Origin: Acinetobacter pittii ATCC 19004 = CIP 70.29
Lineage (GTDB): Bacteria; Pseudomonadota; Gammaproteobacteria; Pseudomonadales; Moraxellaceae
Reading direction: 5' to 3'
Assembly: GCF_000369045.1 (NCBI RefSeq)
Contig: NZ_KB849789.1
Coordinates: 246,586 to 310,585, forward strand
Length of the DNA: 64,000 nucleotides
Shown in pieces: positions 1 through 8,608 of this stretch (positions are counted from its first letter, which is position 1; each line of letters starts with the position of its first letter). A program made the position numbers and the translations under genes. A model generated the notes under the pieces. It was not told the DNA's origin, made no database searches, and worked only from the letters and a program-made list of their open reading frames with translations.

Positions 1-617
1 CTGAAACTGTGCAACTTCTAGCCGTATCAAAAACACATCCAAGTGAAAGTTTGCGTGAAATGTATGCAGCAGGGCAAAGAGCATTTGGCGAAAACTATTT
101 GCAAGAAGCTTTGGAAAAAATCGAAGCTTTACACGACTTAGACATTGAATGGCATTTTATTGGTCATGTTCAACGCAACAAGACGAAGCATTTGGCCGAG
201 AAATTTGATTGGGTACATGGTGTAGATCGTTTAATTATTGCCGAGCGATTATCTAACCAGCGTGGTGATGATCAATCTGCGCTTAATATTTGTTTGCAAG
301 TGAATATTGATGGGCAAGACAGTAAAGATGGCTGCGCACCAGAAGAAGTTGCCGAGTTGGTTGCTCAAATGAGTCAATTATCAAAAATCAAATTACGCGG
401 TTTAATGGTCATTCCAGCGCCTGACAATACTGCCGCTTTTGCAGATGCCAAAAAGTTATTTGATGGGGTGAAAGACCAACATGCCCACCCAGAAGATTGG
501 GATACTTTAAGTATGGGAATGTCGAGTGATTTAGAAGCTGCAATTGCTGCTGGTTCAACCATGGTACGCGTGGGGACAGCTTTATTTGGTGCTAGAGACT
601 ATTCGCAAAAAGGCTGA
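1..617 (+). CDS. yggS: YggS-family PLP-binding protein (5' partial)
   Basis: PLP-binding protein of the YggS/PROSC family (COG0325), thought to buffer pyridoxal 5'-phosphate and influence amino-acid and vitamin B6 balance; the family has no firmly established reaction. The 5' end lies outside the window: the frame is open from base 3, so the GTG at 9 is an internal Val codon rather than the start. The visible 204 codons begin at AVSKTHP, whose Lys is the expected Schiff-base lysine. FGENYLQEA, WHFIGHVQRNK and the C-terminal phosphate-binding segments SMGMSSDLEAAI and VRVGTALFG follow. About 25 N-terminal residues should be missing compared with full-length homologs. It converges with sbcC across a shared terminator hairpin. 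The family call is secure. Confidence 0.93.
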   Translation, partial: ETVQLLAVSKTHPSESLREMYAAGQRAFGENYLQEALEKIEALHDLDIEWHFIGHVQRNKTKHLAEKFDWVHGVDRLIIAERLSNQRGDDQSALNICLQVNIDGQDSKDGCAPEEVAELVAQMSQLSKIKLRGLMVIPAPDNTAAFADAKKLFDGVKDQHAHPEDWDTLSMGMSSDLEAAIAAGSTMVRVGTALFGARDYSQKG

Positions 618-781
618 TGTAAGCTTTATCTTACAGAAGTTGCGGCCTTTTGCGGCTATGGCAGACAACGCTTTTTTCGTATTATGAACTCATCAGGAAA
701 CAGGATGTTTCTAAGAATAACAATAAACAGTGATGAATGGATGCATACAGGTACGACAGGAGTTATACCAACGCAGAATCT

Positions 782-815
782 AAAAAAGCCCCGATAGGAT
801 GTCGGGGCTTTTTAG
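782..815. terminator. Bidirectional intrinsic terminator between yggS and sbcC
   Basis: A GC-rich stem (GCCCCGA paired with TCGGGGC, 7-nt loop) is flanked by an A-run on the left and a T-run on the right, so it can stop transcription from both strands. It lies between the convergent ends of yggS and sbcC. The 160 bases between yggS and this hairpin show no gene. Confidence 0.85.
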
Positions 816-817
816 TT

Positions 818-3800
818 TTAACCTACTACTTCAATAGTACTTGCACCCGCGCCGAGAGGTTTTACCTGAATTTGTACTGGAATACGCTCATGCATTTCTT
901 GAATGTGTGAGATGAGAATGACTTGGCGTCCCTGATTTTGCAATTGGTCTAAAGCATTCATCACCATGTGCAAAGATGAGGCGTCTAAAGTACCAAAGCC
1001 TTCATCAATAAACAGCGATTCAATTTTCATTGAGCCCGAGGCCATATTGGCAATCGCTAAAGACAAGGCAAGGGCAGTTAAGAACGACTCGCCGCCAGAT
1101 AAAGAAGCAACAGAGCGGGTTTCGCCGTCCATGTCATGGTCAATAATCGCAAGGCTTAAAGACTGATCTAGACGTTTTAACGTATAACGTTGAGAAAGCA
1201 TCGCCAGTTGCTGGTTGGCATGTTCCACTAAAATATCTAAGTGATATTGCTGGGCGTAGTCGCGGAACTCTTTACCTTTTGCATCACCAATCAAACCTGA
1301 AATTTTGCTCCAACGATGTTCTTCTTGCTGAATATTTTGAATTTGCTCAGCGTATTGTTGCTGTTTAGCCAGATTTTGCTGATGCACTTCGAGCTTAAGC
1401 TTAAGTCGATCACGTACTTCAAGTTGTGCTTTAAGCTCTGCAATATTGTCTTGAATAAGGCTAACAAGCTTTTCATATTCAATATCTGGCTGAGTTTGTA
1501 AGTGCTCGCTCAATTGCTCTTGCATGGTTTTAAGGGCAGAAGAGGCTTCACTTAATAAACGCTCGGCATGATTAAGACGGTTACGGATATCTTGCTCTTG
1601 AGCTGAATTAATTTGTATGAGCGCTGTAAGATCAGTTGCCTGAAAATCAGTATGGGCTTTTAACCAGTTTTGAATTTGCCCATCAATCTGCTGTTGATGT
1701 TGTTCTGTGTGTTGATACTGATGTTTAAGTTGATCGAGCGCCTGTTTTTGCTGTTCAAAGTGTTGTCTGGTTTGTTCGAAACGTTGTTTAGCCTCATGAT
1801 ACGCCGTTTGTTGGTGCTGACGTTTAGCGTCATGCTCAATTAACCATTCATGCGGCTTAATATCAGAGAGGCCCGTCATTTGCTGAATGAGCGATACCGC
1901 TTTTTCATTATTTTGTTGGCCTTTAAGCGTAATCTCTTGGAGATTTTGATCGATCTCATCAATTTGCTTGGTCATTTGTTCAAAGTTAGCAGTCAACATT
2001 TTAAGTTCTTGTTGCTGCTGTTCAAAACGATGTGAAAGCTGTTCTTGTTGCTCAAGCTGCTTAGCGCGTGCATCAAGAATAGTCCAAGTCTGCTTAGCCG
2101 TTTGGCTACTCGACTGCTGCCATGCATGCTGTTCGGCTTCAGATAAACACTCAACAATATGTTGAACTTGTTGTTGCCATTGCTGTGCCGTATTGAGCAA
2201 GCTTTCATTGCGCTGAATAGATTGAACCAGTTGATTGTGATGTTTAATCGCTTGGGTTAAACGCAAGTTTTCTGAGTCAAATGAACTTATGGCAGTTTGC
2301 GCGGCTTGTCTGAGTTCGTTTAGCGTTAGCAAGATCTGCTCAGGAGCTTGATTAAGCTCAATATGTAATTGATTGAGCTTAAACGTTTGCTCAAACTCTT
2401 GCTGCAAGCTTGATTGTTTTGTTTGAAGTTGAGCTAGATATTTCTGAACCTGTTCAAGTTCGGCACAGCACTGAGTAAGTGCATGCTGTTGGGTTTGCCA
2501 TGCATTAAATTTAGTTTGCTCTAGTGCAACAGCTTGCTGCTCTTGTTGTTGCTGCAAATCGAACAAGGCCTTGGAGACTGCACTGTCATCAACACGATAG
2601 GGGTGATGTGTGCTTCCGCACACTAGACAAGCTTCACCTTCTTTAAGATTGGCTCGTAATTGCTCAATATTTTCAGTGTGTAGTAAACGCTGCTGTTGCA
2701 GGATGTGCTGTAAATTTTCACGCTCAGTTTTTGCTGTTTGGTATTCTTGTTCAGCTAACTGGCAAACGGTTTTAAGTTGCTGCTCTTGGGCTGATACTTG
2801 AGTTTGTTTTTCAGAGAATTGCTGAAGCTCAGCATATAGCTCATGATAAATTTTTATTTTTTGCTGAATCAGATCTAACTGCGTGACTTGAGCAAGTTTC
2901 TGATCTTTATCTTTACGTTGCTGTTCAAGCTTTAACTCAACTTGTTCAACTGTGCCGAGTGAAGCTGTGAGTTGTTCGAGTTCACCTTTAGCTTCCGATA
3001 ATTTTTGGCGGGCAAGGGTAGGATTGCCAAGCTGTTGTTCAATCGCTTCGTAATTTTGAATAAATTGCCCAAGCTGATGCAGATGCGCTGAAAGGCCTTT
3101 GTCCAATACAACGTATTGCTGAGTATGGATAAGCTGCTGTTGTAGATGAACTTGGTTCTGCTCAAGCTGTGTAATATGCTGTTGCACAATGTTTTGCTGC
3201 TGTTGCAATGGACCGAGTTTTTGCTCAAATACATTTTTCTTTTCTTTGCACTTTTTATATTCATCGGCAATAAAAGCACGTTCTTGAATGGACTGCCGAA
3301 CTTGATTTAAAGCTTGTTGATGCTGTTGTTCAAAATCGAGCGTTTGTTTGAGCTGTTGTTCTGCAACTTGATATTGTTTTTGGCTCGTTTCAAAAATTTG
3401 CACCAATTCATTAAACTTGCTTTGAGCTTGCTGAATTTGCGGCTCAAGTTGTTGTAGGGTTTGTAAATTTTGAGATTGCTGAAAAACTTGTGGGCGTATT
3501 TCAGAGAAAATTTCGAGTCGTTTTAATTGCTCACGCTCACCAGCCAATTGTTGATGATGATTTTGTTGAGTTTGAAACTGTTGTTGTTTCGCTTGAACTT
3601 CTTGCTCAAGTTTTGCTTTGCGCTCAAACCATTGTTGTTGTTTGTCTAAGACATGTTTTTGCTGTTCTAAGTTTTGATGATTTTGTTCGGCCTGCTGATA
3701 TTGTTCGGTAAATGCAGCAATTTCTTCATCAGACAAAATTTCAATGTGGCCTAAGAACTCTTCAAGCTGTTTACGCTGCTTTGCAATATCGGCTGTTTTA

Positions 3801-4414
3801 CGAAAGGCCAGTTCACCGATTTTGGCGAAAATGCTGGAGTTGGTCAGGTACTCGAGTAATTCACCGCGTTCGCTGTCTCGAGCTTTTAAAAATGCGGTCA
3901 CTTCGGACTGGGCAAGTAGCACCGCACGCGTAAACTGTTCAAAAGAAAGCTGGGTAATTTGCTTAACTTTTTCATCAACCGCTTTGGCTTTGTCTGCAAG
4001 TACCACTCCATCGGTCAGGCATTTTAAATGGCGTTGCACGCTTTGTAATTTACCGCTTGGGTTTTCACGCGCACGTTTAATTTCCCAACGAGCCAAATAG
4101 CGCTTTTGATCTTGTGCGATAAAGCAAATTTCCGCAAAACCATGTCCTGTACCACGGCGTAAGACAGTTAAAGGTGAGTTAGTGAGTAACTCTGAACCAT
4201 CGACATCTTTTAATTTGCCGTCGCTGTCTTTAAGGCGAGGAACCCGATTAAACAAAGCCAGACACATTGCATCTAAAATGGTCGACTTGCCTGCACCCGT
4301 TTTCCCCACAATTGCAATGAGACCTGCATGGGCGAGGGGCGCGCTTTCAAAATCAATAAAGTGTTCATCAGAAAGAGATGCCAGATTTTTTATTCGAATG
4401 GATAAAATTTTCAT
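818..4414 (-). CDS. sbcC: SbcC, ATPase subunit of the SbcCD nuclease
   Basis: Large SMC/Rad50-like ATPase partner of SbcD. The complex cuts DNA hairpins and protein-blocked ends during replication and repair. Walker A GKTGAGKST is at residues 37-45. The zinc-hook CLVC is near residues 595-598, almost exactly mid-protein. The ABC signature LSGGESF is near 1103 and Walker B LFIDEGFGTLD near 1131. Between the head halves are two long coiled-coil arms unusually rich in glutamine, with many QQQ and QQQQ runs. At 1198 aa it is longer than E. coli SbcC (about 1050), the excess being in the arms. Its ATG lies 9 bases past the sbcD stop, so the two form an sbcD-sbcC operon. The many open frames on the other strand are by-products of the CAA/CAG-rich arms. 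Confidence 0.96.
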   Translation of the reverse strand: MKILSIRIKNLASLSDEHFIDFESAPLAHAGLIAIVGKTGAGKSTILDAMCLALFNRVPRLKDSDGKLKDVDGSELLTNSPLTVLRRGTGHGFAEICFIAQDQKRYLARWEIKRARENPSGKLQSVQRHLKCLTDGVVLADKAKAVDEKVKQITQLSFEQFTRAVLLAQSEVTAFLKARDSERGELLEYLTNSSIFAKIGELAFRKTADIAKQRKQLEEFLGHIEILSDEEIAAFTEQYQQAEQNHQNLEQQKHVLDKQQQWFERKAKLEQEVQAKQQQFQTQQNHHQQLAGEREQLKRLEIFSEIRPQVFQQSQNLQTLQQLEPQIQQAQSKFNELVQIFETSQKQYQVAEQQLKQTLDFEQQHQQALNQVRQSIQERAFIADEYKKCKEKKNVFEQKLGPLQQQQNIVQQHITQLEQNQVHLQQQLIHTQQYVVLDKGLSAHLHQLGQFIQNYEAIEQQLGNPTLARQKLSEAKGELEQLTASLGTVEQVELKLEQQRKDKDQKLAQVTQLDLIQQKIKIYHELYAELQQFSEKQTQVSAQEQQLKTVCQLAEQEYQTAKTERENLQHILQQQRLLHTENIEQLRANLKEGEACLVCGSTHHPYRVDDSAVSKALFDLQQQQEQQAVALEQTKFNAWQTQQHALTQCCAELEQVQKYLAQLQTKQSSLQQEFEQTFKLNQLHIELNQAPEQILLTLNELRQAAQTAISSFDSENLRLTQAIKHHNQLVQSIQRNESLLNTAQQWQQQVQHIVECLSEAEQHAWQQSSSQTAKQTWTILDARAKQLEQQEQLSHRFEQQQQELKMLTANFEQMTKQIDEIDQNLQEITLKGQQNNEKAVSLIQQMTGLSDIKPHEWLIEHDAKRQHQQTAYHEAKQRFEQTRQHFEQQKQALDQLKHQYQHTEQHQQQIDGQIQNWLKAHTDFQATDLTALIQINSAQEQDIRNRLNHAERLLSEASSALKTMQEQLSEHLQTQPDIEYEKLVSLIQDNIAELKAQLEVRDRLKLKLEVHQQNLAKQQQYAEQIQNIQQEEHRWSKISGLIGDAKGKEFRDYAQQYHLDILVEHANQQLAMLSQRYTLKRLDQSLSLAIIDHDMDGETRSVASLSGGESFLTALALSLAIANMASGSMKIESLFIDEGFGTLDASSLHMVMNALDQLQNQGRQVILISHIQEMHERIPVQIQVKPLGAGASTIEVVG

Positions 4415-4423
4415 GACATATCC

Positions 4424-5680
4424 TTAAGGGGTTGCATCATTTTCAAGATTTTTTTGTGCTTCTTGTACCAAACTCAGAAAATCTTTTAAGACCGCATCAT
4501 CAGCGTTGTAACCTTGTTTTTCCCAGATATTTTGAAAGAGTTTTTCTGGTGTTGGTGGTTCAAGTGCGATTTGCTGAGTAGTATTTGAGTTGATCGCGTC
4601 TTTATTCACATATTGACGTGAAATACGTACTAAACGATAGCGGTCAGGTGGTAGGGCCGCTTCAAACTGCTGACGTAGATTAGGCTGTGGCGGCGTTAAG
4701 CTATAATATTCAATATCGACATATTCACGGTGGTCAATATTCTCAATCACGCCGCTTGGTAAGGCTTTGAGTTGTTGCAAGACTTCATTTAATTCACCAC
4801 GAATGCGGTGCAACTGTATACAACGCGGAATTTCTACAGCTTCAAATTGCAAACGGTTGTCTGTCTCTTGAGTCGGATCAACTTTGACCTCAACCACTTG
4901 ATGCTTATAGTTAATTTCACTAAAAGAAAGTGGAATGGGCGAACCACTATAACGAATGTGTGGCTGACCTACTTTTTGTGGTTTATGCAAATGCCCTAAA
5001 GCCACATAGTCGACAGCATCTTCAAATAAAGTTGTTGAAAGTGCCTCTTCATTACCAATAATAATTGGGCGTTCAGAGTCGGATGTTTCCCCACCTTGCA
5101 TATGCGCATGCGACATCAAAATAAGTGCTTGGTCTGGTGTCTTGCGACGTTTGGCTTCTGCTATGAGTTGCTGGTGCAAATAGGCAATTGCGTTTTTGCT
5201 ATTGGTGGTATGTTCGTTAAAACCCGTAATTTCGGCCGAACGTAAAAAAGGCAGGGCAAGGCACCACGCCACAATATCCTGATTTTGATTATAAATAGGC
5301 AAAAGTAGTCGATCGAGATCTAGAGTTTTATCTTCATTCCAGCGAACCACGCCCACGGTTTTTGCATTGTATTTTTCTAAAAGTGGTTCGACCTGTTCAA
5401 TACGGTAGCCTGAGTCATGATTGCCCGCAATCATGAGTGTTTGCATGTGCGGTGCAATGCGATGTGCATCTGCTAAAAATTGGTAGAGTTGTTTTTGTGC
5501 TTGAGATCCAGGGTTAATGACATCAAAAATATCGCCGGCAATGAGCAGAGCATGCGGTTGTTTTTCTTGAATTTGAGTGAGTAACCAGCTTAAAAATTGT
5601 TGGTGTTCGTAGTGGCGTGAATGATTATAAAAAAACTGCCCCAAATGCCAGTCAGAAGTATGTAGAAAATGTACGGACAT
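4424..5680 (-). CDS. sbcD: SbcD, nuclease subunit of SbcCD
   Basis: Mre11-type Mn2+-dependent exo/endonuclease subunit. All phosphoesterase motifs are visible: SDWHLGQ near the start, AGDIFD, GNHDSGYR, SHAHMQGGE and GHLHKPQ, which supply the two-metal ligands. A C-terminal DUF4980/capping-like region follows. I place the start at the ATG at 5680 (MSVHFLHTSDWHLGQ) because the metal motif normally lies within the first 10-15 residues. Another in-frame ATG at 5692, preceded by TTG, would add four residues. Length from 5680 is 418 aa, usual for the family. It is the first gene of the sbcDC pair. Confidence 0.95.
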   Translation of the reverse strand: MSVHFLHTSDWHLGQFFYNHSRHYEHQQFLSWLLTQIQEKQPHALLIAGDIFDVINPGSQAQKQLYQFLADAHRIAPHMQTLMIAGNHDSGYRIEQVEPLLEKYNAKTVGVVRWNEDKTLDLDRLLLPIYNQNQDIVAWCLALPFLRSAEITGFNEHTTNSKNAIAYLHQQLIAEAKRRKTPDQALILMSHAHMQGGETSDSERPIIIGNEEALSTTLFEDAVDYVALGHLHKPQKVGQPHIRYSGSPIPLSFSEINYKHQVVEVKVDPTQETDNRLQFEAVEIPRCIQLHRIRGELNEVLQQLKALPSGVIENIDHREYVDIEYYSLTPPQPNLRQQFEAALPPDRYRLVRISRQYVNKDAINSNTTQQIALEPPTPEKLFQNIWEKQGYNADDAVLKDFLSLVQEAQKNLENDATP

Positions 5681-5858
5681 AGAAACAGACATCAAGCCAA
5701 AATAAACACAGATACGTTAGCATAAATTGGCGAGAGATTTTATCAAGACATTTTAAAGTGCTCGTTATTTAAGCCTAAGTTGAAACTTGAATTAAAATTT
5801 TTCACTTTAAACACCGCTTTGTTACTATCGACTTAAACCTTGAACTTTGAGAAAAAAA

Positions 5859-6332
5859 ATGACCATTCACGAATACGAAGTAAAAATACAGTGGGAAGGC
5901 AATACGGGTACAGGCACTTCATCTTATCGTTCTTATAAACGCGATTTTAGTATTCAGCATCCGCAAAAGGCCACCATTCAAGGTTCATCAGACCCTGCTT
6001 ATTTGGGTGATGTGACCAGATGGAACCCAGAAGATTTATTGGTTGCATCAGCTTCAGCTTGTCATAAGCTTTGGTATTTACACCTATGTGCAGTCAATCA
6101 TATTCATGTGCTGAGTTATGTCGACCATGCACTTGGCTTTATGGAGGATGCAGATCCAGTTAAACGTGGTCACTTTACCCAAATTATTTTAAGACCAGAA
6201 GTTGTTTTGGAAAAAGGCGCTGATCAAGAACTTGCTGCAAAACTACATGAAGAAGCGCATCATGAATGCATGATTGCCAATTCGATGAATTTCCCAATTA
6301 CATGTGAAGCCAGCTTTAGCTTTGCTGAATAA
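5859..6332 (+). CDS. OsmC/Ohr-like family protein
   Basis: Member of the OsmC superfamily, small dimeric thiol peroxidases and relatives that reduce organic hydroperoxides. The fold-typical segment DVTRWNPEDLLVASASACHKLW carries the first conserved Cys, here reported as SACHKLWYLHLC. The second lies in HHECMIANSMNFPI, which matches the two-Cys layout of the superfamily. The body is 157 aa from the ATG at 5859; a TTG four codons upstream is unlikely because a purine-rich run (GAGAAAAAAA) sits directly before the ATG. The gene is monocistronic, facing away from sbcD. It belongs to the broader OsmC branch rather than classical Ohr, and its substrate is not clear from sequence. Confidence 0.88.
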   Translation: MTIHEYEVKIQWEGNTGTGTSSYRSYKRDFSIQHPQKATIQGSSDPAYLGDVTRWNPEDLLVASASACHKLWYLHLCAVNHIHVLSYVDHALGFMEDADPVKRGHFTQIILRPEVVLEKGADQELAAKLHEEAHHECMIANSMNFPITCEASFSFAE

Positions 6333-6342
6333 TTAATATGGA

Positions 6343-6371
6343 ATAGCCACCGATAAAAAGGCGTTGGCTAT
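6343..6371. repeat. Weak inverted repeat after the OsmC gene
   Basis: ATAGCCA and TGGCTAT form a 7-bp stem with a 15-nt loop, between the convergent OsmC and VOC genes. There is no clean T-run, so terminator function is only possible. Confidence 0.35.
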
Positions 6372-6408
6372 ACATTAAAAAAATAAATAGAGTCATTAAA
6401 TAAGATCT

Positions 6409-6786
6409 TTAAGCTGCATTTTCATCGACTTGAAAAATACCAAAAACGTTGTGGTCTAAATCGACAAAATAACCATGCCAAGCGCGGCCCGGAATAGCGA
6501 ATTTATCCATTGCGACAATACCACCTTGCGCTAAAATTTTTGCAGCTACCTCATCGAAGTTTTCCACCTGAACCGAACAGGTAAATGCATTGGTGCCATA
6601 TTCCATCGGAGGTGTTTGAGCGGGGCGTTTTAATAGTCCACCCATAATCGAAGGTGTCTCTATGCGATAATATTCAATCGGTAAGTTTGGATCTAATTTA
6701 AATTGCCAACCAAACACAGCTTGATAAAACTGCGCATCGCGGGCAGGGTTTGAAGACTGGATTTCAAAATAGGCAATAGTGTTCAT
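6409..6786 (-). CDS. VOC (glyoxalase/bleomycin-resistance fold) family protein
   Basis: Single-domain vicinal-oxygen-chelate protein of 125 aa. It starts with YFEIQSSNPARDAQFYQAVFGWQF, the typical first beta-alpha-beta unit in which the helix carries the FY..VFGW signature. It ends with GYFVDLDHNVFGIFQ, where the metal-binding Glu of glyoxalase I is not obvious. This resembles the many uncharacterised VOC proteins annotated as glyoxalase-like, and function cannot be given. It stands alone, convergent with the OsmC gene. Confidence 0.87.
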   Translation of the reverse strand: MNTIAYFEIQSSNPARDAQFYQAVFGWQFKLDPNLPIEYYRIETPSIMGGLLKRPAQTPPMEYGTNAFTCSVQVENFDEVAAKILAQGGIVAMDKFAIPGRAWHGYFVDLDHNVFGIFQVDENAA

Positions 6787-6890
6787 ATTATTTAAATCAT
6801 ATTTTTATGGTGCAAAAAGTATACGCATAGCCTTTATAGCCACGAAAGCACTATTGTGTATGGTGAGCGTAAAATAAATGAAAGTGCTAG

Positions 6891-6932
6891 AAAATAAAAA
6901 CCGACGATTCGAGTGATGAGAGAATCGTCGGT
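6891..6932 (-). terminator. Intrinsic terminator of the candidate sRNA
   Basis: Minus-strand hairpin with a 10-11 bp stem and 11-nt loop, followed by TTTTATTTTC. It has no upstream coding gene on its strand within 170 bases other than the putative sRNA. Confidence 0.75.
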
Positions 6933-7064
6933 CAAAAACTTCATCAAGGGTTTCGGCTGCTAACAAAACCTAATCCGAAGGAAGGAAAGAGTCGTAATGA
7001 AAGGTCACCGAAACAATTTTGCGGATGCCGTGCAAAGGAAGTATTCGGTTGCTGCGACCTTGTT
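6893..7064 (-). ncRNA. Candidate small RNA ending in a strong intrinsic terminator
   Basis: On the minus strand a perfect 10-bp stem (CCGACGATTC with GAATCGTCGG, + positions 6901-6910 and 6922-6931) is followed by a T-rich tail (+ 6891-6900). No convincing protein gene reads into it: the only minus frame here (from 7174) overlaps the start of the next gene and has no recognisable product. Upstream on the same strand, TATATA (+ 7069-7074) is a possible -10 box, giving a transcript of roughly 170 nt. Internal short stems include TTTGC..GCAAA and the GGTCGCAGCAACC region. Size and layout suit a stand-alone sRNA, but I do not recognise the family and the -35 box is poor. Confidence 0.5.
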
Positions 7065-7166
7065 ACCCTATATAACGTCAAGAGATCAGGATTGGTTGAC
7101 AGAAAAATGAAAAAAAATCGAAAAAAATTTATAATTATTTTTTGAACCCATAAATTAGGCAAAAAT

Positions 7167-7619
7167 ATGACCAAATTACGTTCTTACTTTCTCTGGTTTT
7201 TTGGTTTATGCATTGTGCTCACCTTAATTGTAGGTGTGGTTGCAGCACTATTACCAGCGAGTGTAGGTGGTATTTTAACAGCCGTTCCATATTTAGGCGC
7301 AATGATTTTTGTCTTATTTAAATTTTTAAAGAAAGAACGCCGTGCACCGACTGTACCAGAAAAAAAGAAATTTACTTTAGGTTTTAGTCTGATTTTTTGG
7401 GGCTATAACTTGTGTGGTGTTTTATTTGGCCTGTTTTTATTTGCCAGAAAAGACCCTGAGATTTTGCAAAACTTTATGCTTTACCTCAAACAACCTCAGT
7501 TTTTAAGCATTATGGTGATTATGCTTTTAATGTTAGCTATTCCACTTTATTTAATTACCTACTGGTTTTATGGCAAACAAGCACAGCGAATGGCTGACAA
7601 AATGTTTAATGTGCAATAG
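7167..7619 (+). CDS. ABZJ_00895-type small membrane protein
   Basis: Protein of 150 aa with four predicted membrane segments: near residues 8-30, 34-52 (followed by FLKKERR), 72-92 and 112-135. No catalytic motif is seen. It resembles the small Acinetobacter membrane family named after ABZJ_00895, which has no known function. The ATG at 7167 follows an A/T-rich leader and the candidate sRNA on the other strand. It is probably transcribed alone, although the next gene starts 83 bases downstream on the same strand. Confidence 0.75.
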   Translation: MTKLRSYFLWFFGLCIVLTLIVGVVAALLPASVGGILTAVPYLGAMIFVLFKFLKKERRAPTVPEKKKFTLGFSLIFWGYNLCGVLFGLFLFARKDPEILQNFMLYLKQPQFLSIMVIMLLMLAIPLYLITYWFYGKQAQRMADKMFNVQ

Positions 7620-7702
7620 ATCACTATGAAAACTCATACGATTAAATATAAATGAGTCTTATACAATTAAATAAAACTTGAATCCTCAGCTTAGGAGGAA
7701 AT

Positions 7703-8608
7703 ATGAATAAGAATGTATTAATCACGGGTGCCAGTGGTTTTATTGGCACGCATTTAATTAAGTTCCTGCTACAAAAAAATTATAACGTGATTGCTGTGAC
7801 ACGGCAGGCTGGAAAGGCATCTGACCATCCTGCCTTGCAATGGGTGCAAAAGTTTGAAGATATTTCGACACGGCAAATTGATTATGTGGTGAATTTGGCG
7901 GGTGCAAATATTGGCGAGAAACGCTGGACCGAGTCACGTAAAAAACAACTCATTGAAAGCCGTGTAAATACGACCCGAAAATTGTATGCATGGCTCAAGC
8001 AGACTGAAGTTTTCCCCGAAGTAATTGTGTCTGGTTCTGCAATTGGTTATTACGGAATAGATGATCAAGAAAAGTGGACAGAGGTGTGCATTGAACAAAG
8101 CTCGCCACAGCCTATTTTTATGTCTCAGCTTTGCCAAGAGTGGGAGCGAGCAGCTTTAGCAGACGCTCAGCAAAATACTAAAATTATTCGTTTAGGCGTA
8201 GTGTTTGGGCAGGGCGGTGGCATTTTGCCTAAGATGTTGCTTCCTATTCGACTCAATTTAGTCGGTCAAATTGGTCACGGTCGTCAGCCTGTGGTTTGGG
8301 TACACACTAAAGATGTATTAAACGCAATTGAGTTTATATTTAAACATCCTCAATCTGCCCAAATTCACAATGTCGTGGCGCCAGAAAATGTGACTCAAAA
8401 AGCTTTTGTTGAACAAGCTGCCAAAGTTTTGAATAAGAAACCATTGTTGTCAGCACCAAGCACTGTTTTTCGCTGTTTGTTGGGCGAACAGTCTCAATTG
8501 ATCTTAAATGGTCAGTACGTCAAACCCGCTGCCTTACAAGCAGAAGGATTTGAGTTTGCTTATCCTCAGTTAAAAATGGCTTTAGAGAATATATTGGCGT
8601 CAGGCTAA
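7703..8608 (+). CDS. TIGR01777-family NAD(P)-dependent epimerase-like protein (YfcH type)
   Basis: Extended short-chain dehydrogenase fold of 301 aa. The N-terminal Rossmann motif GASGFIGTHLIKFL starts at residue 8. NLAGANIGEKRW follows, and then the SGSAIGYYG segment with the Tyr of the active site. The C-terminal part (from about 245, VLNKKPLLSAPS) matches the DUF1731 tail typical of TIGR01777 proteins. The family's reaction is unknown; E. coli YfcH and chloroplast relatives are the usual comparison. A good AGGAGG-like site (TAGGAGGAAAT) sits before the ATG. The 3' end overlaps thiO on the other strand by 9 bases. Confidence 0.9.
   Translation: MNKNVLITGASGFIGTHLIKFLLQKNYNVIAVTRQAGKASDHPALQWVQKFEDISTRQIDYVVNLAGANIGEKRWTESRKKQLIESRVNTTRKLYAWLKQTEVFPEVIVSGSAIGYYGIDDQEKWTEVCIEQSSPQPIFMSQLCQEWERAALADAQQNTKIIRLGVVFGQGGGILPKMLLPIRLNLVGQIGHGRQPVVWVHTKDVLNAIEFIFKHPQSAQIHNVVAPENVTQKAFVEQAAKVLNKKPLLSAPSTVFRCLLGEQSQLILNGQYVKPAALQAEGFEFAYPQLKMALENILASG

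Noticed and set aside
1316..4100. Many open frames on the plus strand and in other minus frames inside sbcC
   Set aside because: They follow the repetitive CAA/CAG codons of the glutamine-rich arms and encode no recognisable product.
6944..7174. A 76-codon minus-strand frame over the candidate sRNA
   Set aside because: It overlaps the start of the next gene, has low-complexity FFF runs and no family; the hairpin is better explained as the end of an RNA.
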